62,953 nt of DNA from Cupriavidus lacunae (GTDB lineage Bacteria > Pseudomonadota > Gammaproteobacteria > Burkholderiales > Burkholderiaceae): positions 1 to 62,953 of the forward strand of contig NZ_QKWJ01000038.1 in NCBI RefSeq assembly GCF_003353055.1, given 5' to 3'. Below the pieces are notes generated by a model that was given only the letters and a program-made list of their open reading frames with translations, was not told the origin of the DNA and ran no database searches. Of this stretch, positions 15,920-24,687 are shown piece by piece. The position numbers were made by a program, and so were the translations under genes. The stretch's first letter is position 1. Each line of letters begins with the position of its first letter.

Positions 15920-17590
15920 ATGGATATCAAACGCACCATCCTCTGGGTCATCTTCTCGATGTCCCTCGTGCTGCTCTACGACAACTGGCAACGCTCCCAA
16001 GGCCATGCGTCGATGTTCTTCCCGAGCACGACGCAACAGCAGGGCGCTTCGGCGCCGGCCGCCAGCGGCGCTGCCGCGCAGGGCGACGTGCCCAAGGCCA
16101 ACGTGGCGCCGGGCGCAGCGGGCACTGCTGCCCCGGCCGCGCCGCAGGCCGCGGCCCAGCCCACCGGCGAGAAGATCGTGGTGACCACCGACACGGTGCG
16201 CGCCGAGATCGACACCGCCGGCGGCATCGTGTCGCGCCTGGAGCTGCTCAAGGAGCATGAGAAGGACGGCAAGCCGGTGGTGCTGTTCGAGCGCGACAAC
16301 GTGCGCACCTACATGGCACGCTCGGGCCTGATCGGCGGCGATCTGCCCAACCACACCACGGTGTTCACCGCCACCCCGGGCCCGCGCTCGCTGGATGGCG
16401 CCGAGCAGCTGGAAGTGACGCTGACCGCTGAAAAGAACGGCGTGAAGCTGGCCAAGACCTATGTGTTCCACAAGGGCACCTATGTGGTCGACGCCAAGTT
16501 CGCGGTGACCAACGCGGGTGCCGCGCCGGTCTCGCCGACGCTGTACCTGGAACTGGCGCGCGACGGCAGCAAGGTCGAGCAGTCGCAGTTCTACAGCACC
16601 TTCACCGGCCCGGCCATCTACACCGACGCCGACAAGTACCACAAGATCACCTTCGAAGACGTGGCCAAGGGCAAGGCCAGCGTGCCGGCCGCCACCAACA
16701 ACGGCTGGGTGGCGATGGTGCAGCATTACTTTGCCTCGGCCTGGATCCCGCAGACCGGCAAGGAGCACAGCTTCTACGTCCAGCAGATCGACCCGAACCT
16801 GTACCGCGTGGGCGTCCAGCAGCCGCTGGGTGAGCTGGCCCCGGGCGCCACGGTGACCACCGATGCACGCCTGTTCGCCGGCCCGCAGGAAGAGCACATG
16901 CTCGAGAAGATCGCCCCGGGCCTGGAGCTGGTGAAGGACTATGGCTGGCTGACCATCCTGGCCAAGCCGCTGTTCTGGCTGCTGGAGAAGCTGCACGGCT
17001 TCCTGGGCAACTGGGGCTGGTCGATCATCGCGCTGACGGTGCTGATCAAGCTTGTGTTCTTCCCGCTGTCGGCGGCAAGCTACAAGTCCATGGGCAAGAT
17101 GAAGGACCTGCAGCCGCGCATGACGTCGATCCGCGAGCGCTACAAGGGCGACCCGCAGAAGATGAACCAGGAGATGATGGGGCTGTACAAGACCGAAAAG
17201 GTCAACCCGCTCGGCGGCTGCCTGCCCATCGTGATCCAGATCCCGGTGTTCATTGCGCTGTACTGGGTGCTGCTGTCGTCGGTGGAAATGCGTGGCGCGC
17301 CGTGGCTGGGCTGGATCCATGACCTGTCGGTGCCGGATCCGTTCTACATCCTGCCGATCGTGATGGCCGCGTCGATGTTCGTGCAGACCAGGCTGAACCC
17401 GACTCCGCCGGACCCGGTCCAGGCCAAGGTCATGATGATCATGCCGCTGGTGTTCTCGTTCATGTTCTTCTTCTTCCCGGCCGGCCTGGTGCTGTACTGG
17501 GTGGTGAACAACATCCTGTCGATCGCCCAGCAATGGCAGATCAACCGCATGCTCGGCAAGGGCAAGGCGGCAGTGGTGGCGAAGAGCTGA
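15920..17590 (+). CDS. yidC: Membrane protein insertase YidC
   Basis: YidC inserts and folds inner membrane proteins, alone or with SecYEG. The 556-residue protein has the N-terminal membrane anchor (TILWVIFSMSLVLLYDNW), an Ala/Pro-rich spacer, the large periplasmic beta domain (about 85-340), and the conserved C-terminal insertase core starting near GFLGNWGWSIIALTVLIKL. In the core lie the cytoplasmic hairpin KMKDLQPRMTSIRERYKGD and PLGGCLPIVIQIPVFIALY. It follows yidD by 21 bp and is followed by a strong terminator, which ends the rpmH operon. Confidence 0.98.
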   Translation: MDIKRTILWVIFSMSLVLLYDNWQRSQGHASMFFPSTTQQQGASAPAASGAAAQGDVPKANVAPGAAGTAAPAAPQAAAQPTGEKIVVTTDTVRAEIDTAGGIVSRLELLKEHEKDGKPVVLFERDNVRTYMARSGLIGGDLPNHTTVFTATPGPRSLDGAEQLEVTLTAEKNGVKLAKTYVFHKGTYVVDAKFAVTNAGAAPVSPTLYLELARDGSKVEQSQFYSTFTGPAIYTDADKYHKITFEDVAKGKASVPAATNNGWVAMVQHYFASAWIPQTGKEHSFYVQQIDPNLYRVGVQQPLGELAPGATVTTDARLFAGPQEEHMLEKIAPGLELVKDYGWLTILAKPLFWLLEKLHGFLGNWGWSIIALTVLIKLVFFPLSAASYKSMGKMKDLQPRMTSIRERYKGDPQKMNQEMMGLYKTEKVNPLGGCLPIVIQIPVFIALYWVLLSSVEMRGAPWLGWIHDLSVPDPFYILPIVMAASMFVQTRLNPTPPDPVQAKVMMIMPLVFSFMFFFFPAGLVLYWVVNNILSIAQQWQINRMLGKGKAAVVAKS

Positions 17591-17614
17591 AGCTGTTGCA
17601 GGATGCGGTAGGTG

Positions 17615-17643
17615 AAAAGCCCGGCAAATGCCGGGCTTTTTAT
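17615..17643 (+). terminator. Rho-independent terminator after yidC
   Basis: The perfect stem AAAAGCCCGGCA / TGCCGGGCTTTT with a two-base loop, followed by TTA, lies 25 bp after the yidC stop. It is symmetric enough to work on both strands. Confidence 0.9.
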
Positions 17644-17695
17644 TTGGTGGAGTAGGGTGCTGACGGCCTGCAACACGCCAGCGGTTTGCTCCCAT

Positions 17696-17732
17696 CTCTC
17701 CCGCCTGCGGGAGAGGGGCCGGGGGAGAGGGC
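17696..17732. repeat. Palindromic C/G-rich repeat (REP-like), copy 1
   Basis: CTCTCCCGC-CT-GCGGGAGAG followed by a GGCCGGGGGAGAGGG tail. The same unit recurs at 17774, 25759, 25851, 28912 and, truncated, at 62816. All copies are intergenic. Confidence 0.75.
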
Positions 17733-17773
17733 AGGCGCTGGCATACCGACACGCTTCACTTCGTGGACACTCC

Positions 17774-17817
17774 GGCCCTCTCCCCTACCCCTCTCCCGCA
17801 AGCGGGCGAGGGGGGCC
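17774..17817. repeat. Palindromic C/G-rich repeat (REP-like), copy 2
   Basis: The inverse-oriented partner of the copy at 17696: a CCCTCTCCCCT head followed by CCTCTCCCGC-AA-GCGGGCGAGG. The head-to-head pair with about 40 bp between resembles a BIME-type arrangement. Confidence 0.75.
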
Positions 17818-17893
17818 TTGTTCATGCGGCGTGGGCTACGGCGGATGCAGCAGGCGTATCCTACTGGGCTGCCCTAAAAGTCAGGAGATCCCC

Positions 17894-18664
17894 ATGAGCT
17901 GGTCCGCCCACCAATACGTCGCCTTCGAAGACGAACGCACCCGCCCGGTCCGCGACCTGGTTGCCGCCATCCCCAATGAGATCGCGCGCAGCGCGGTGGA
18001 TATCGGCTGCGGGCCGGGCAACTCCACCGAGGTGCTGCTGGCGCGCTATGCGGGCGCGTCGGTGACCGGGCTGGACAGCTCGCAGGACATGATCGACGCG
18101 GCGCGCAAGCGCCTGCCCGACGTGCAGTTCCGCGTGGCCGACATCGGCGCCTGGGACGAGGCCGGACCCTATGATGTGATCCTGGCCAATGCCGTGCTGC
18201 AATGGCTGCCGGACCACGCCAACCTGTTCCCGGCGCTGGTATCGAAGCTGGCCCCCGGCGGCACGCTGGCCGTACAGATGCCGGACAACCTGGAAGAACC
18301 CGCGCACCGGCTGATGCGCCAGGTGGCGGCGGAAGGCCCGTGGGCCGACAAGCTCGCCGGCGCCAGCAAGGCCCGCGCCGAGCGTGCCCCGGCGCGCTGG
18401 TACTACGAACTGTTGCGCCCGCTGTGCCAGCGCGTGGACGTGTGGCTGACCACGTACCACCATCCGCTGGCCGGCGGCCCGGCCGCGGTGGTGGAGTGGT
18501 TCAAGGGCAGCGGCCTGCGCCCGTTCCTGCAGCCGCTGGATGAAACCGAGCGCGCCGCCTACCTGGCGCGCTACGAGGCCGAGATTGCCAGGGCGTACCC
18601 GGCGCTGCCAGACGGCTCGGTGCTGCTGCCGTTCCCGCGCCTGTTCATCGTGGCGACGCGCTGA
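17894..18664 (+). CDS. tam: Trans-aconitate 2-methyltransferase
   Basis: A 256-residue class I SAM-dependent methyltransferase. In E. coli, Tam methylates trans-aconitate and so relieves inhibition of the TCA cycle. The SAM motif DIGCGPGNSTEVL is present, with the acidic residue in GLDSSQDMI and the Tam-like stretch ANAVLQWLPDHANLF. The C-terminal half shows TTYHHPLAGGPAAVVEWFKG and LPFPRLFIVATR, typical of this family. The start at 17894 has AGGAG 7 nt upstream. It sits alone between yidC and a convergent VOC gene. Confidence 0.88.
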   Translation: MSWSAHQYVAFEDERTRPVRDLVAAIPNEIARSAVDIGCGPGNSTEVLLARYAGASVTGLDSSQDMIDAARKRLPDVQFRVADIGAWDEAGPYDVILANAVLQWLPDHANLFPALVSKLAPGGTLAVQMPDNLEEPAHRLMRQVAAEGPWADKLAGASKARAERAPARWYYELLRPLCQRVDVWLTTYHHPLAGGPAAVVEWFKGSGLRPFLQPLDETERAAYLARYEAEIARAYPALPDGSVLLPFPRLFIVATR

Positions 18665-18668
18665 GGCG

Positions 18669-19055
18669 CTACGCGGGCTTGTGGCAGACCGCCTCGATGT
18701 TGTGCCCGTCCGGGTCCAGCACGAAGGCGCCGTAGTAGTTGGGGTGGTAGTGCGCGCGCAGGCCCGGCGCGCCGTTGTCGCGCCCGCCCGCGGCCAGCGC
18801 TGCGCGATAGAAGGCATCGACAGTCTGGCGGTCGTCCACGCGGAAGGCCACATGCAGCGGCGGCTGGTTGGGCGTGCCGCGGTAGATCCAGAAGTCGGGT
18901 TGGCCCGGCGGGCCAAAGCCGGCCACGTCGGTGCTGCCGGTGACGCTGGCCGGGAATTCCTTGTCCAGCACATAGCCGATGGCGCCCAGCGCCGCCCGGT
19001 AGAAGGTGCGGCTCTTGCCGTAGTCGCTGACGATTACGCCGGTGTGGTCGATCAT
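18669..19055 (-). CDS. VOC (glyoxalase/bleomycin-resistance) family protein
   Basis: A 128-residue single VOC unit with the two beta-alpha-beta-beta-beta modules seen in glyoxalase-like proteins: MIDHTGVIVSDYGKSRTFYR at the start and FVLDPDGHNIEAVCH at the end. A candidate metal set is His4, the His in PLHVAFRV and the Glu in NIEAVCH. The substrate is unknown. It is convergent with tam, 4 bp away. Its ATG overlaps (ATGA) the stop of a 23-codon upstream frame at 19052-19123. Confidence 0.85.
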   Translation of the reverse strand: MIDHTGVIVSDYGKSRTFYRAALGAIGYVLDKEFPASVTGSTDVAGFGPPGQPDFWIYRGTPNQPPLHVAFRVDDRQTVDAFYRAALAAGGRDNGAPGLRAHYHPNYYGAFVLDPDGHNIEAVCHKPA

Positions 19056-19123
19056 GAGTGGCTTCCTTTCGAGGGTGAGAGGGGGGTGTCGCTCAGCAAA
19101 AGCCGTTCCTGTTCGGTGGTCAT
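19052..19123 (-). CDS. Possible 23-codon leader ORF upstream of the VOC gene
   Basis: ATG at 19123 preceded by AAGGAAC at proper spacing, then 23 codons (MTTEQERLLLSDTPLSPSKG...) ending in TGA that overlaps the VOC start codon as ATGA. The good ribosome binding site and the exact stop-start overlap suggest translational coupling. Nothing is known about such a peptide and it could be chance. Confidence 0.3.
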   Translation of the reverse strand: MTTEQERLLLSDTPLSPSKGSHS

Positions 19124-19286
19124 GCTGTTCCTTGTGGGGTCACTGCATCACCGGGGGATGTGCGCATTCCAGCGTGAAGGGCCGGGTGTGTCAACCGCCA
19201 AAGAGGCTTGCGCGTCGCTTGGCCGCGCAAGCGCGTGCTGTCACCTACACTGGAAGCATCTGCGTCCCGCATGCGCGCCTGAGCGC

Positions 19287-20117
19287 ATGCAGACCGCCAT
19301 GACCGCCAACGCCGAATCCCCCACACTCCACCGCAAGACGCGGCCGGCTGCTGCCTTTGCCGCGCTGATACAGGCAAGCCTGGCGCGCATCGAAGCGTGC
19401 CTGGACCAGTTGCGGCACCGCGATGAGCCCGAAGACCTGCACGCGCTGCGCGTGGCGGTGCGCCATGCGCGCGCGGTGCTCTGGGCCCTGGGGCCGTCAT
19501 TGCCACGGCAGGAGCGTGATCGCTGGAAGCAGGACCTGCGCATGCTGGCGCGCGCCACCAGCGATGTCCGCGACTGGGACGTATTCCTGGCCGAGACCAT
19601 TGCCCCGGCACTTAAGCTGGAACCGGACGACACCGTGCTCGCGGCCATCGCCGACACCGCCCGTGAGCGCCGCAACACGGCACGTGACGCCATGCAGGCG
19701 GCGCTGGCCAGCTACCGTGACTGGCCGCTGCCCGCGCTGCATCGCGACCTGGCGCACCTGGCCCATCTTGCCACCCGCGCCCGCAAGGACGGCGGCCGCC
19801 TCGGTCCCTTTGCCCGCAAGCGCGTGCGCCGTGGCCGCAAGCAGCTAAGCGCGCTGACCAAGGCCGCACGCCATGGCGATGCCCGCGCGATCCACAAACA
19901 ACGTATCGCCGGCAAGCGGCTGCGCTATGTGATCGAGGCGCTCATGCCGGTGCTGCCGTCGCGCTACACCAAAGGCCTGCATCGCAAGCTGGTCAAAGGG
20001 CAGACGAAGCTCGGCAGCTTTGTCGACGGCATCGTCGCGCGCCGGCTGATGGCCGATTGCCTGGAAGCGCAGGCGATGCCGGATGAAGCGCCGCCGCCGC
20101 CACCCGGCGCCAGCTGA
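19287..20117 (+). CDS. CHAD domain protein
   Basis: A 276-residue protein consisting of one CHAD domain: helical, with conserved histidines and basic residues, implicated in polyphosphate binding. Recognisable parts are LHALRVAVRHARAVLWAL, TSDVRDWDVFL and IHKQRIAGKRLRYVIEAL. The ATG at 19287 or at 19299 (MTANAESP) is the likely start; the long upstream extension of the frame is not coding. The C-terminus ends in a short proline run. It lies 71 bp upstream of mnmE in the same direction and may be co-transcribed. Confidence 0.85.
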   Translation: MQTAMTANAESPTLHRKTRPAAAFAALIQASLARIEACLDQLRHRDEPEDLHALRVAVRHARAVLWALGPSLPRQERDRWKQDLRMLARATSDVRDWDVFLAETIAPALKLEPDDTVLAAIADTARERRNTARDAMQAALASYRDWPLPALHRDLAHLAHLATRARKDGGRLGPFARKRVRRGRKQLSALTKAARHGDARAIHKQRIAGKRLRYVIEALMPVLPSRYTKGLHRKLVKGQTKLGSFVDGIVARRLMADCLEAQAMPDEAPPPPPGAS

Positions 20118-20188
20118 CCACCCGCTCGCCATGGCGGCCTGCCCACCGTGTGCCACGCCAACTGCACCCGATCTGCGACAATACCGCC

Positions 20189-21616
20189 ATGACTGCTCCC
20201 CAGGTTCCCATTGCCGCCATCGCCACCGCGCCCGGACGCGGCGGCATCGGCGTGGTGCGCGTGTCGGGCCCCGATGTCGGCCCCGTGATGCGCGCCGTCT
20301 GCGGCCAGGCACTGAAGCCGCGCCACGCTACCTACCTGCCGTTCCTCGATGGCCATGGCAAGGTCATCGACCACGGCCTGGCGCTGTATTTCCCGGCGCC
20401 CAACTCGTACACCGGCGAGGAAGTGCTGGAGCTGCAGGGCCACGGCGGCCCGGTGGTGATGCAGATGCTGCTGACACGCTGCCTGCAGGCCGGCGACGGC
20501 ATCGGCCTGCGCCTGGCCGAGCCCGGCGAGTTCACGCGGCGCGCCTTCCTCAACGACAAGCTCGACCTGGCGCAAGCGGAGGCCGTGGCCGACCTGATCG
20601 AAGCCAGCACCGAGGCCGCGGCGCGCTCGGCCGCACGCTCGATGGAAGGGGAATTCTCCAACGCCATCCGCAAGCTTGTGGATAAAGTTATCCACCTGCG
20701 CATGCTGGTGGAAGCCACGCTGGACTTCCCCGAAGAAGAGATCGATTTCCTGGAGCAGTCCGACGCGCGCGGCCAGCTTGCCACCATCCGCACGGAACTT
20801 GGCGCGGTGCTGGCGCAGGCGCGCCAGGGCGCCCTGCTGCGCGAGGGCCTGTCGGTGGTGCTGGCGGGCCAGCCCAACGTGGGCAAGTCATCGCTGCTGA
20901 ATGCGCTGGCCGGCGCTGAGCTGGCCATCGTCACGCCGATAGCCGGCACCACGCGCGACCGCGTGCGCGAGACCATCCAGATCGACGGCATCCCGCTGCA
21001 TATCATCGACACCGCCGGCCTGCGCGAGCACGCCGCCGACGAAGTCGAGCGCATCGGCATCGAACGCACCTGGGACGCCATCCGCCGCGCCGATATCGTG
21101 CTGCACCTGGTCGACGCCACCGACTACCTGCGGCACGGCCTGTCCGAGACCGACGACGCCATCGACGACCAGCTCAGCGGCCACCTGCCGCCGGGCTCGC
21201 CGATCGTGCGCATCGTCAACAAGATCGACAAGGCACCGCCAGTGGGCGGTGTCGTGTTTGGCGGCAACCGCCCGCACGTGGTCGCCGCCAACGGGCCCAA
21301 TCCGACGGAGATCTGGATCTCGGCACGCACCGGCTCTGGTATTGAACTGCTGCGCAAGGAATTGCTGCGGATGGTGGGCTGGCAGTCGGGCAATGAAGGC
21401 AACTTCCTGGCGCGTGAGCGGCACCTGACGGCGCTGCGCACTGCGCAGTCGCACCTGGATATTGCAGCGGAGCAGGCAGAGCATCAGGCGCAGGCGCTGG
21501 ACCTGTTTGCTGAAGAGTTGCGGCTGGCGCAGGAGCGTCTGAACAGCATTACGGGTGGGTTCACCAGTGATGATTTGCTGGGGACGATTTTTACGCGGTT
21601 TTGTATCGGGAAGTAG
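20189..21616 (+). CDS. mnmE: tRNA modification GTPase MnmE
   Basis: MnmE with MnmG installs the carboxymethylaminomethyl group on wobble uridine-34 of certain tRNAs. The 475-residue protein has the N-terminal tetrahydrofolate-binding domain (IAAIATAPGRGGIGVVRVSG), a helical domain and an inserted G domain. Visible G motifs are G1 GQPNVGKSS, G2 around IAGTTRDRV, G3 DTAGLRE and G4 NKID. The C-terminus FTRFCIGK holds the catalytic CxGK cysteine. The start at 20189 matches the conserved MTAPQVPIAAIATAPG. Normally found next to yidC; here three genes intervene. Confidence 0.97.
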   Translation: MTAPQVPIAAIATAPGRGGIGVVRVSGPDVGPVMRAVCGQALKPRHATYLPFLDGHGKVIDHGLALYFPAPNSYTGEEVLELQGHGGPVVMQMLLTRCLQAGDGIGLRLAEPGEFTRRAFLNDKLDLAQAEAVADLIEASTEAAARSAARSMEGEFSNAIRKLVDKVIHLRMLVEATLDFPEEEIDFLEQSDARGQLATIRTELGAVLAQARQGALLREGLSVVLAGQPNVGKSSLLNALAGAELAIVTPIAGTTRDRVRETIQIDGIPLHIIDTAGLREHAADEVERIGIERTWDAIRRADIVLHLVDATDYLRHGLSETDDAIDDQLSGHLPPGSPIVRIVNKIDKAPPVGGVVFGGNRPHVVAANGPNPTEIWISARTGSGIELLRKELLRMVGWQSGNEGNFLARERHLTALRTAQSHLDIAAEQAEHQAQALDLFAEELRLAQERLNSITGGFTSDDLLGTIFTRFCIGK

Positions 21617-21808
21617 CAGGTCTAAGGCGTTCCGCATTGGATGCGCAGGAAAGCCTGCGGCATCAGTGCCCAGGCGCGGACCACCATTTTGAGGTCGTCC
21701 TCACAATGGCCGAGATCGGTTCCGGCGCCCGCCGTAGGCAGCGTCAATTGCAGAACGAAGCAGACAAAGCCATACCGGAAGTCCTCTGACAGAAGTTGCC
21801 GCTACCCC

Positions 21809-23053
21809 ATGCGCCTGATCCTCATCACCTTCGGTACCCAGGGCGACTGCCGCCCCATCGTCGCCCTGGGCCTCGGCCTGCGCGCAGCCGGCCACGACGT
21901 GCTGATGCTGGGCGAACGCTCGGCGGCCACGCTCGCGGCAGAGCACAGTCTGGCCTTTGCGCCGATGGCAGGCGACATCCAGCAAACGCTGGCGCCAGGC
22001 GGCGCGCTGCACAAGCTCATGACCGAAGGCGGCAACGTGGCCGAGGCCACCCGCGCATTTGCGCGTATTGCCGAGGACAACACCGAGGTCTGGATGGCGC
22101 AGCTGGCCGAGGCCGCGCGCGATGCCGATGGCATCGTGTTCTCGGGGCTGACGGCGTATGTGGCGCTGTCGGTGGGCGAGCAGCTGGGCAAGCCGGTGAT
22201 CGGCGCGGGCATGTTCCCGATCTCGCCGACGCGGGCCTTTCCGTCCGCGCTGCTGCCGCCGTTCCGTATGCCGGGATGGGCCAACCGCGCCAGCCACCAG
22301 TTGATCAACTTTGTGCTGTGGCGCATGTTCCGTAACGCCACCAATGCCGCACGCGCCAGCTTGTTCGGCGCGTCAGCGCGCAAGGCGATGTGGGTGGATT
22401 TTCCGACGCTGTACGCGATGTCGCCGCACCTGGTGCCGCGTCCGCAGGACTGGCATGACGACTGGCTGGTGAGCGGCGCATGGAGCATGCCGGCGCAGCC
22501 GGACTGGGAGCCGGACGCGCCGCTGCGGGACTTCCTGGCAGCTGGCCTGGCGCCGCTGTACATCGGCTTTGGCAGCATGGCGGGCTTCGATCGAAACCGG
22601 GTGGTGACGGCGCTGGTGCAGGCGGTCGATGGCCGGCGCGCGTTGTTCTATCCGGGCTGGAGCGGTATCGACGTGGGCGCGCTGCCGTCCAACTTCCACG
22701 TGGTGGGTGCCACGCCACATGACTGGTTGCTGCCGCGCGTGGCGGCGGCCATTCACCACGGCGGCGCGGGCACCACGCATGCGGCGGCCGCGGCGGGCGT
22801 ACCGGCGATCGTGCTGCCGTTTGCGGGCGACCAGTTCTTCTGGGCGGGCCGGCTGGCGGCGCTGGGCGTGGCGCCGCGTTATGTCGCCGGGCACAAGATC
22901 GATGCACCGCTGCTGGCGTCGATGATCGAATTCACCGAGCAACCGGCCACGCGCGAACGGGCCGCCACGCTGGGCCGCGCAATGGCCGCCGAGCGCGGTG
23001 TCGACCATGCCGTGGCCGCGATTGAGCGCTGTTGCGGCAGGCAGGGGGCATAA
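21809..23053 (+). CDS. Glycosyltransferase, GT1 / sterol-glucosyltransferase-like
   Basis: A 414-residue GT-B fold enzyme. The N-terminal half begins MRLILITFGTQGDCRPIVAL, the usual start of UDP-glucuronosyl/UDP-glucosyltransferase-like enzymes. The donor-binding motif HHGGAGTTHAAAAAGVPAIV and the following LPFAGDQFFWAGRL are near the C-terminus. Such enzymes transfer sugars to lipids, sterols or secondary metabolites; the acceptor here is unknown. The ATG at 21809 fits the conserved N-terminus. It is a single gene, upstream of a small exported protein gene. Confidence 0.85.
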   Translation: MRLILITFGTQGDCRPIVALGLGLRAAGHDVLMLGERSAATLAAEHSLAFAPMAGDIQQTLAPGGALHKLMTEGGNVAEATRAFARIAEDNTEVWMAQLAEAARDADGIVFSGLTAYVALSVGEQLGKPVIGAGMFPISPTRAFPSALLPPFRMPGWANRASHQLINFVLWRMFRNATNAARASLFGASARKAMWVDFPTLYAMSPHLVPRPQDWHDDWLVSGAWSMPAQPDWEPDAPLRDFLAAGLAPLYIGFGSMAGFDRNRVVTALVQAVDGRRALFYPGWSGIDVGALPSNFHVVGATPHDWLLPRVAAAIHHGGAGTTHAAAAAGVPAIVLPFAGDQFFWAGRLAALGVAPRYVAGHKIDAPLLASMIEFTEQPATRERAATLGRAMAAERGVDHAVAAIERCCGRQGA

Positions 23054-23094
23054 TCCGGTTCCGCCTTCCGCTTTCACTGACGCAGGACCTCCAG

Positions 23095-23676
23095 ATGATG
23101 AACCGTACCCAGCAAATCCTTATTGCCATCGTCGCCGTGGCTGTCCTTGGCATGTTGTGGTTTGCCGGCAATGACCGCCGCGACGATGTCGGCGGAACCG
23201 CGCCCGAGGCACAGGCCGAAGCGCAGGCCGCGGCCAGCGCGGTGCCTGCCAGCGAAGTGCGCGGCGTGCCGCGCAACGGCACGCTGGACCCGGTCAGCAT
23301 TGACCCGGAACGCCCCGCGGACCGCCTGCCGCAACTCCAGGCCGACGCGCTGCTGAATGATTACCGCGACAACCCCAGGGGAGCCGACACCCGCTACCTG
23401 GGCCAGTACCTGATCGTCGAAGGCGTCGCCAGCGGCATCCGGCGCGAGGGCGAGCAGGTCTATGTCGATATCCGCACCAACGATCCCGGCGTGAATGTGC
23501 GCGCGCTGCTGCTGCCGCGCCAGATCTGCGGCCCGGCAGGGCGGGTGTGTGAAGTGGAAGCCCGCGCCACCATGGTTCGCCGCGGCCAGAAAGTGGCGGT
23601 GGAATGCAATGGCGCAGGGCTGGCGGACGGCTCGCCGCTGCTGCGCGACTGCCTGCTGCGCGGCGGCGCCAACTGA
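23095..23676 (+). CDS. Membrane-anchored OB-fold (tRNA_anti-like) protein
   Basis: A 193-residue protein with one N-terminal transmembrane segment (ILIAIVAVAVLGMLWFAG), a disordered Ala/Glu-rich linker, and a C-terminal domain that resembles the tRNA_anti-like OB-fold family: ALLNDYRDNPRGADTRYLGQ, then EGVASGIRREGEQVYVDIRT and VRRGQKVAVECNGAG. The domain would face the periplasm. Two cysteine pairs (CGPAGRVC; C in VECNG and RDCLLR) may form disulfides. Function unknown. ATG at 23095 or 23098. The next gene, a small membrane protein, follows 33 bp later. Confidence 0.65.
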   Translation: MMNRTQQILIAIVAVAVLGMLWFAGNDRRDDVGGTAPEAQAEAQAAASAVPASEVRGVPRNGTLDPVSIDPERPADRLPQLQADALLNDYRDNPRGADTRYLGQYLIVEGVASGIRREGEQVYVDIRTNDPGVNVRALLLPRQICGPAGRVCEVEARATMVRRGQKVAVECNGAGLADGSPLLRDCLLRGGAN

Positions 23677-23709
23677 TCGCGCTGGTCCACGATTCCGGAG
23701 TCTTTCCCC

Positions 23710-23901
23710 ATGCAATCCGTACTGTCCGTCCTTGCCATCCTGATCATGGTGGGCACCCTCGTCGGCGTGGTCTCGCCAGCCTGGCTCAGCCAGACGTTGT
23801 TCGGCGGCAAACCCGTCACGCGGCTGCAGGTCGCGGTGATCGGGGTCTGTCTTGCCGGGCTTTGCCTGGTCCTGGTGGGCCGGCTGGCGCAGGGCGGCTG
23901 A
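23710..23901 (+). CDS. Small two-helix membrane protein
   Basis: 63 residues with two hydrophobic segments (LSVLAILIMVGTLVGVVSPA and LQVAVIGVCLAGLCLVLVG) joined by a short polar loop. No family is recognised. GGAG lies upstream of the ATG. It probably forms an operon with the OB-fold protein gene before it. Confidence 0.6.
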   Translation: MQSVLSVLAILIMVGTLVGVVSPAWLSQTLFGGKPVTRLQVAVIGVCLAGLCLVLVGRLAQGG

Positions 23902-24053
23902 GGCACCACACCAGCGCGCACCCCGGCGCAGATGAGGCCGTTTTGCGCTTCTTTTTGGACGATTGGATCGGCGTACCGGCACCTACAGTGTGAAGGTATG
24001 CGGTGACCATTGCGCCTTGCGTGGCACGCCGCCCAGCCCTCCAGGACATTCCC

Positions 24054-24599
24054 ATGAACAAAGCTCTGCTGGCCGCCGGCATTGGCCTGCTGCTCACCGG
24101 CTGCTCGACCTACCAGGCCGTGACGCCGGTCGACCGGCCTGACCGCACCGATCCCCTTGTCGCGTTCCAGGTGCCGGCTGGCGGCGGCCCGCTGGGCAAC
24201 TACGGCGCCAACGGCACGCTGCTGTGCGTGGTGGTGAACCCGGTCACGGGCAATGACTTTGTCGAGAGCTTTCTCTCATCGCTGCGGCGGCGCAATTTCG
24301 AGGTGAAGGTGCTGCAGGCGCAGGCCTCCCCCGCGGCGTGCCCGATGGTGGCGCTGTACACGGCGCGCGGCGCCTGGTACTGGACCGCTTACCTGAACAG
24401 CGCGGACATCACCGTGTTCCGCAACGGCGACCGTGTCGGCAAGGCGATCTACGATGCCAACCGCAGCGCTGGCGGCCTCAACCTGAGCAACTTCGTGCAG
24501 CCGTCGTCCAAGCTGGATGAGCTGGTCGAGCAGCTGTTCCCCGGCATGCTGCCGCCGCCTCCGCCGCCGGCGGGGACGGTGGCCACACCGGCGGCCTAG
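24054..24599 (+). CDS. Sbal_3080-like lipoprotein
   Basis: A 181-residue lipoprotein: signal sequence MNKALLAAGIGLLLTGCSTY with lipobox LTGC (Cys at 17). The mature part has the features I associate with the Sbal_3080 lipoprotein family: CVVVNPVTGNDFVESFLSSL, GAWYWTAYLNSADITVFRNG and KLDELVEQLFPGM. It ends in a proline run. The function of the family is unknown; an envelope location is predicted. It is a single gene. Confidence 0.7.
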   Translation: MNKALLAAGIGLLLTGCSTYQAVTPVDRPDRTDPLVAFQVPAGGGPLGNYGANGTLLCVVVNPVTGNDFVESFLSSLRRRNFEVKVLQAQASPAACPMVALYTARGAWYWTAYLNSADITVFRNGDRVGKAIYDANRSAGGLNLSNFVQPSSKLDELVEQLFPGMLPPPPPPAGTVATPAA

Positions 24600-24687
24600 C
24601 CGATCTGCAGTCAACCGGAGGGCCGGACCATGCCTCTCTGCGCAGCATCTTGCCGGGCGCAGCCGCGCCCGGCCCAGCGTACCCGGG

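Noticed and set aside
15602..17752. 716-codon open frame on the minus strand opposite yidD and yidC
   Set aside because: High GC leaves the antisense frame open. The translation is rich in His, Arg, Gln and Leu without family motifs, while yidC on the other strand is certain.
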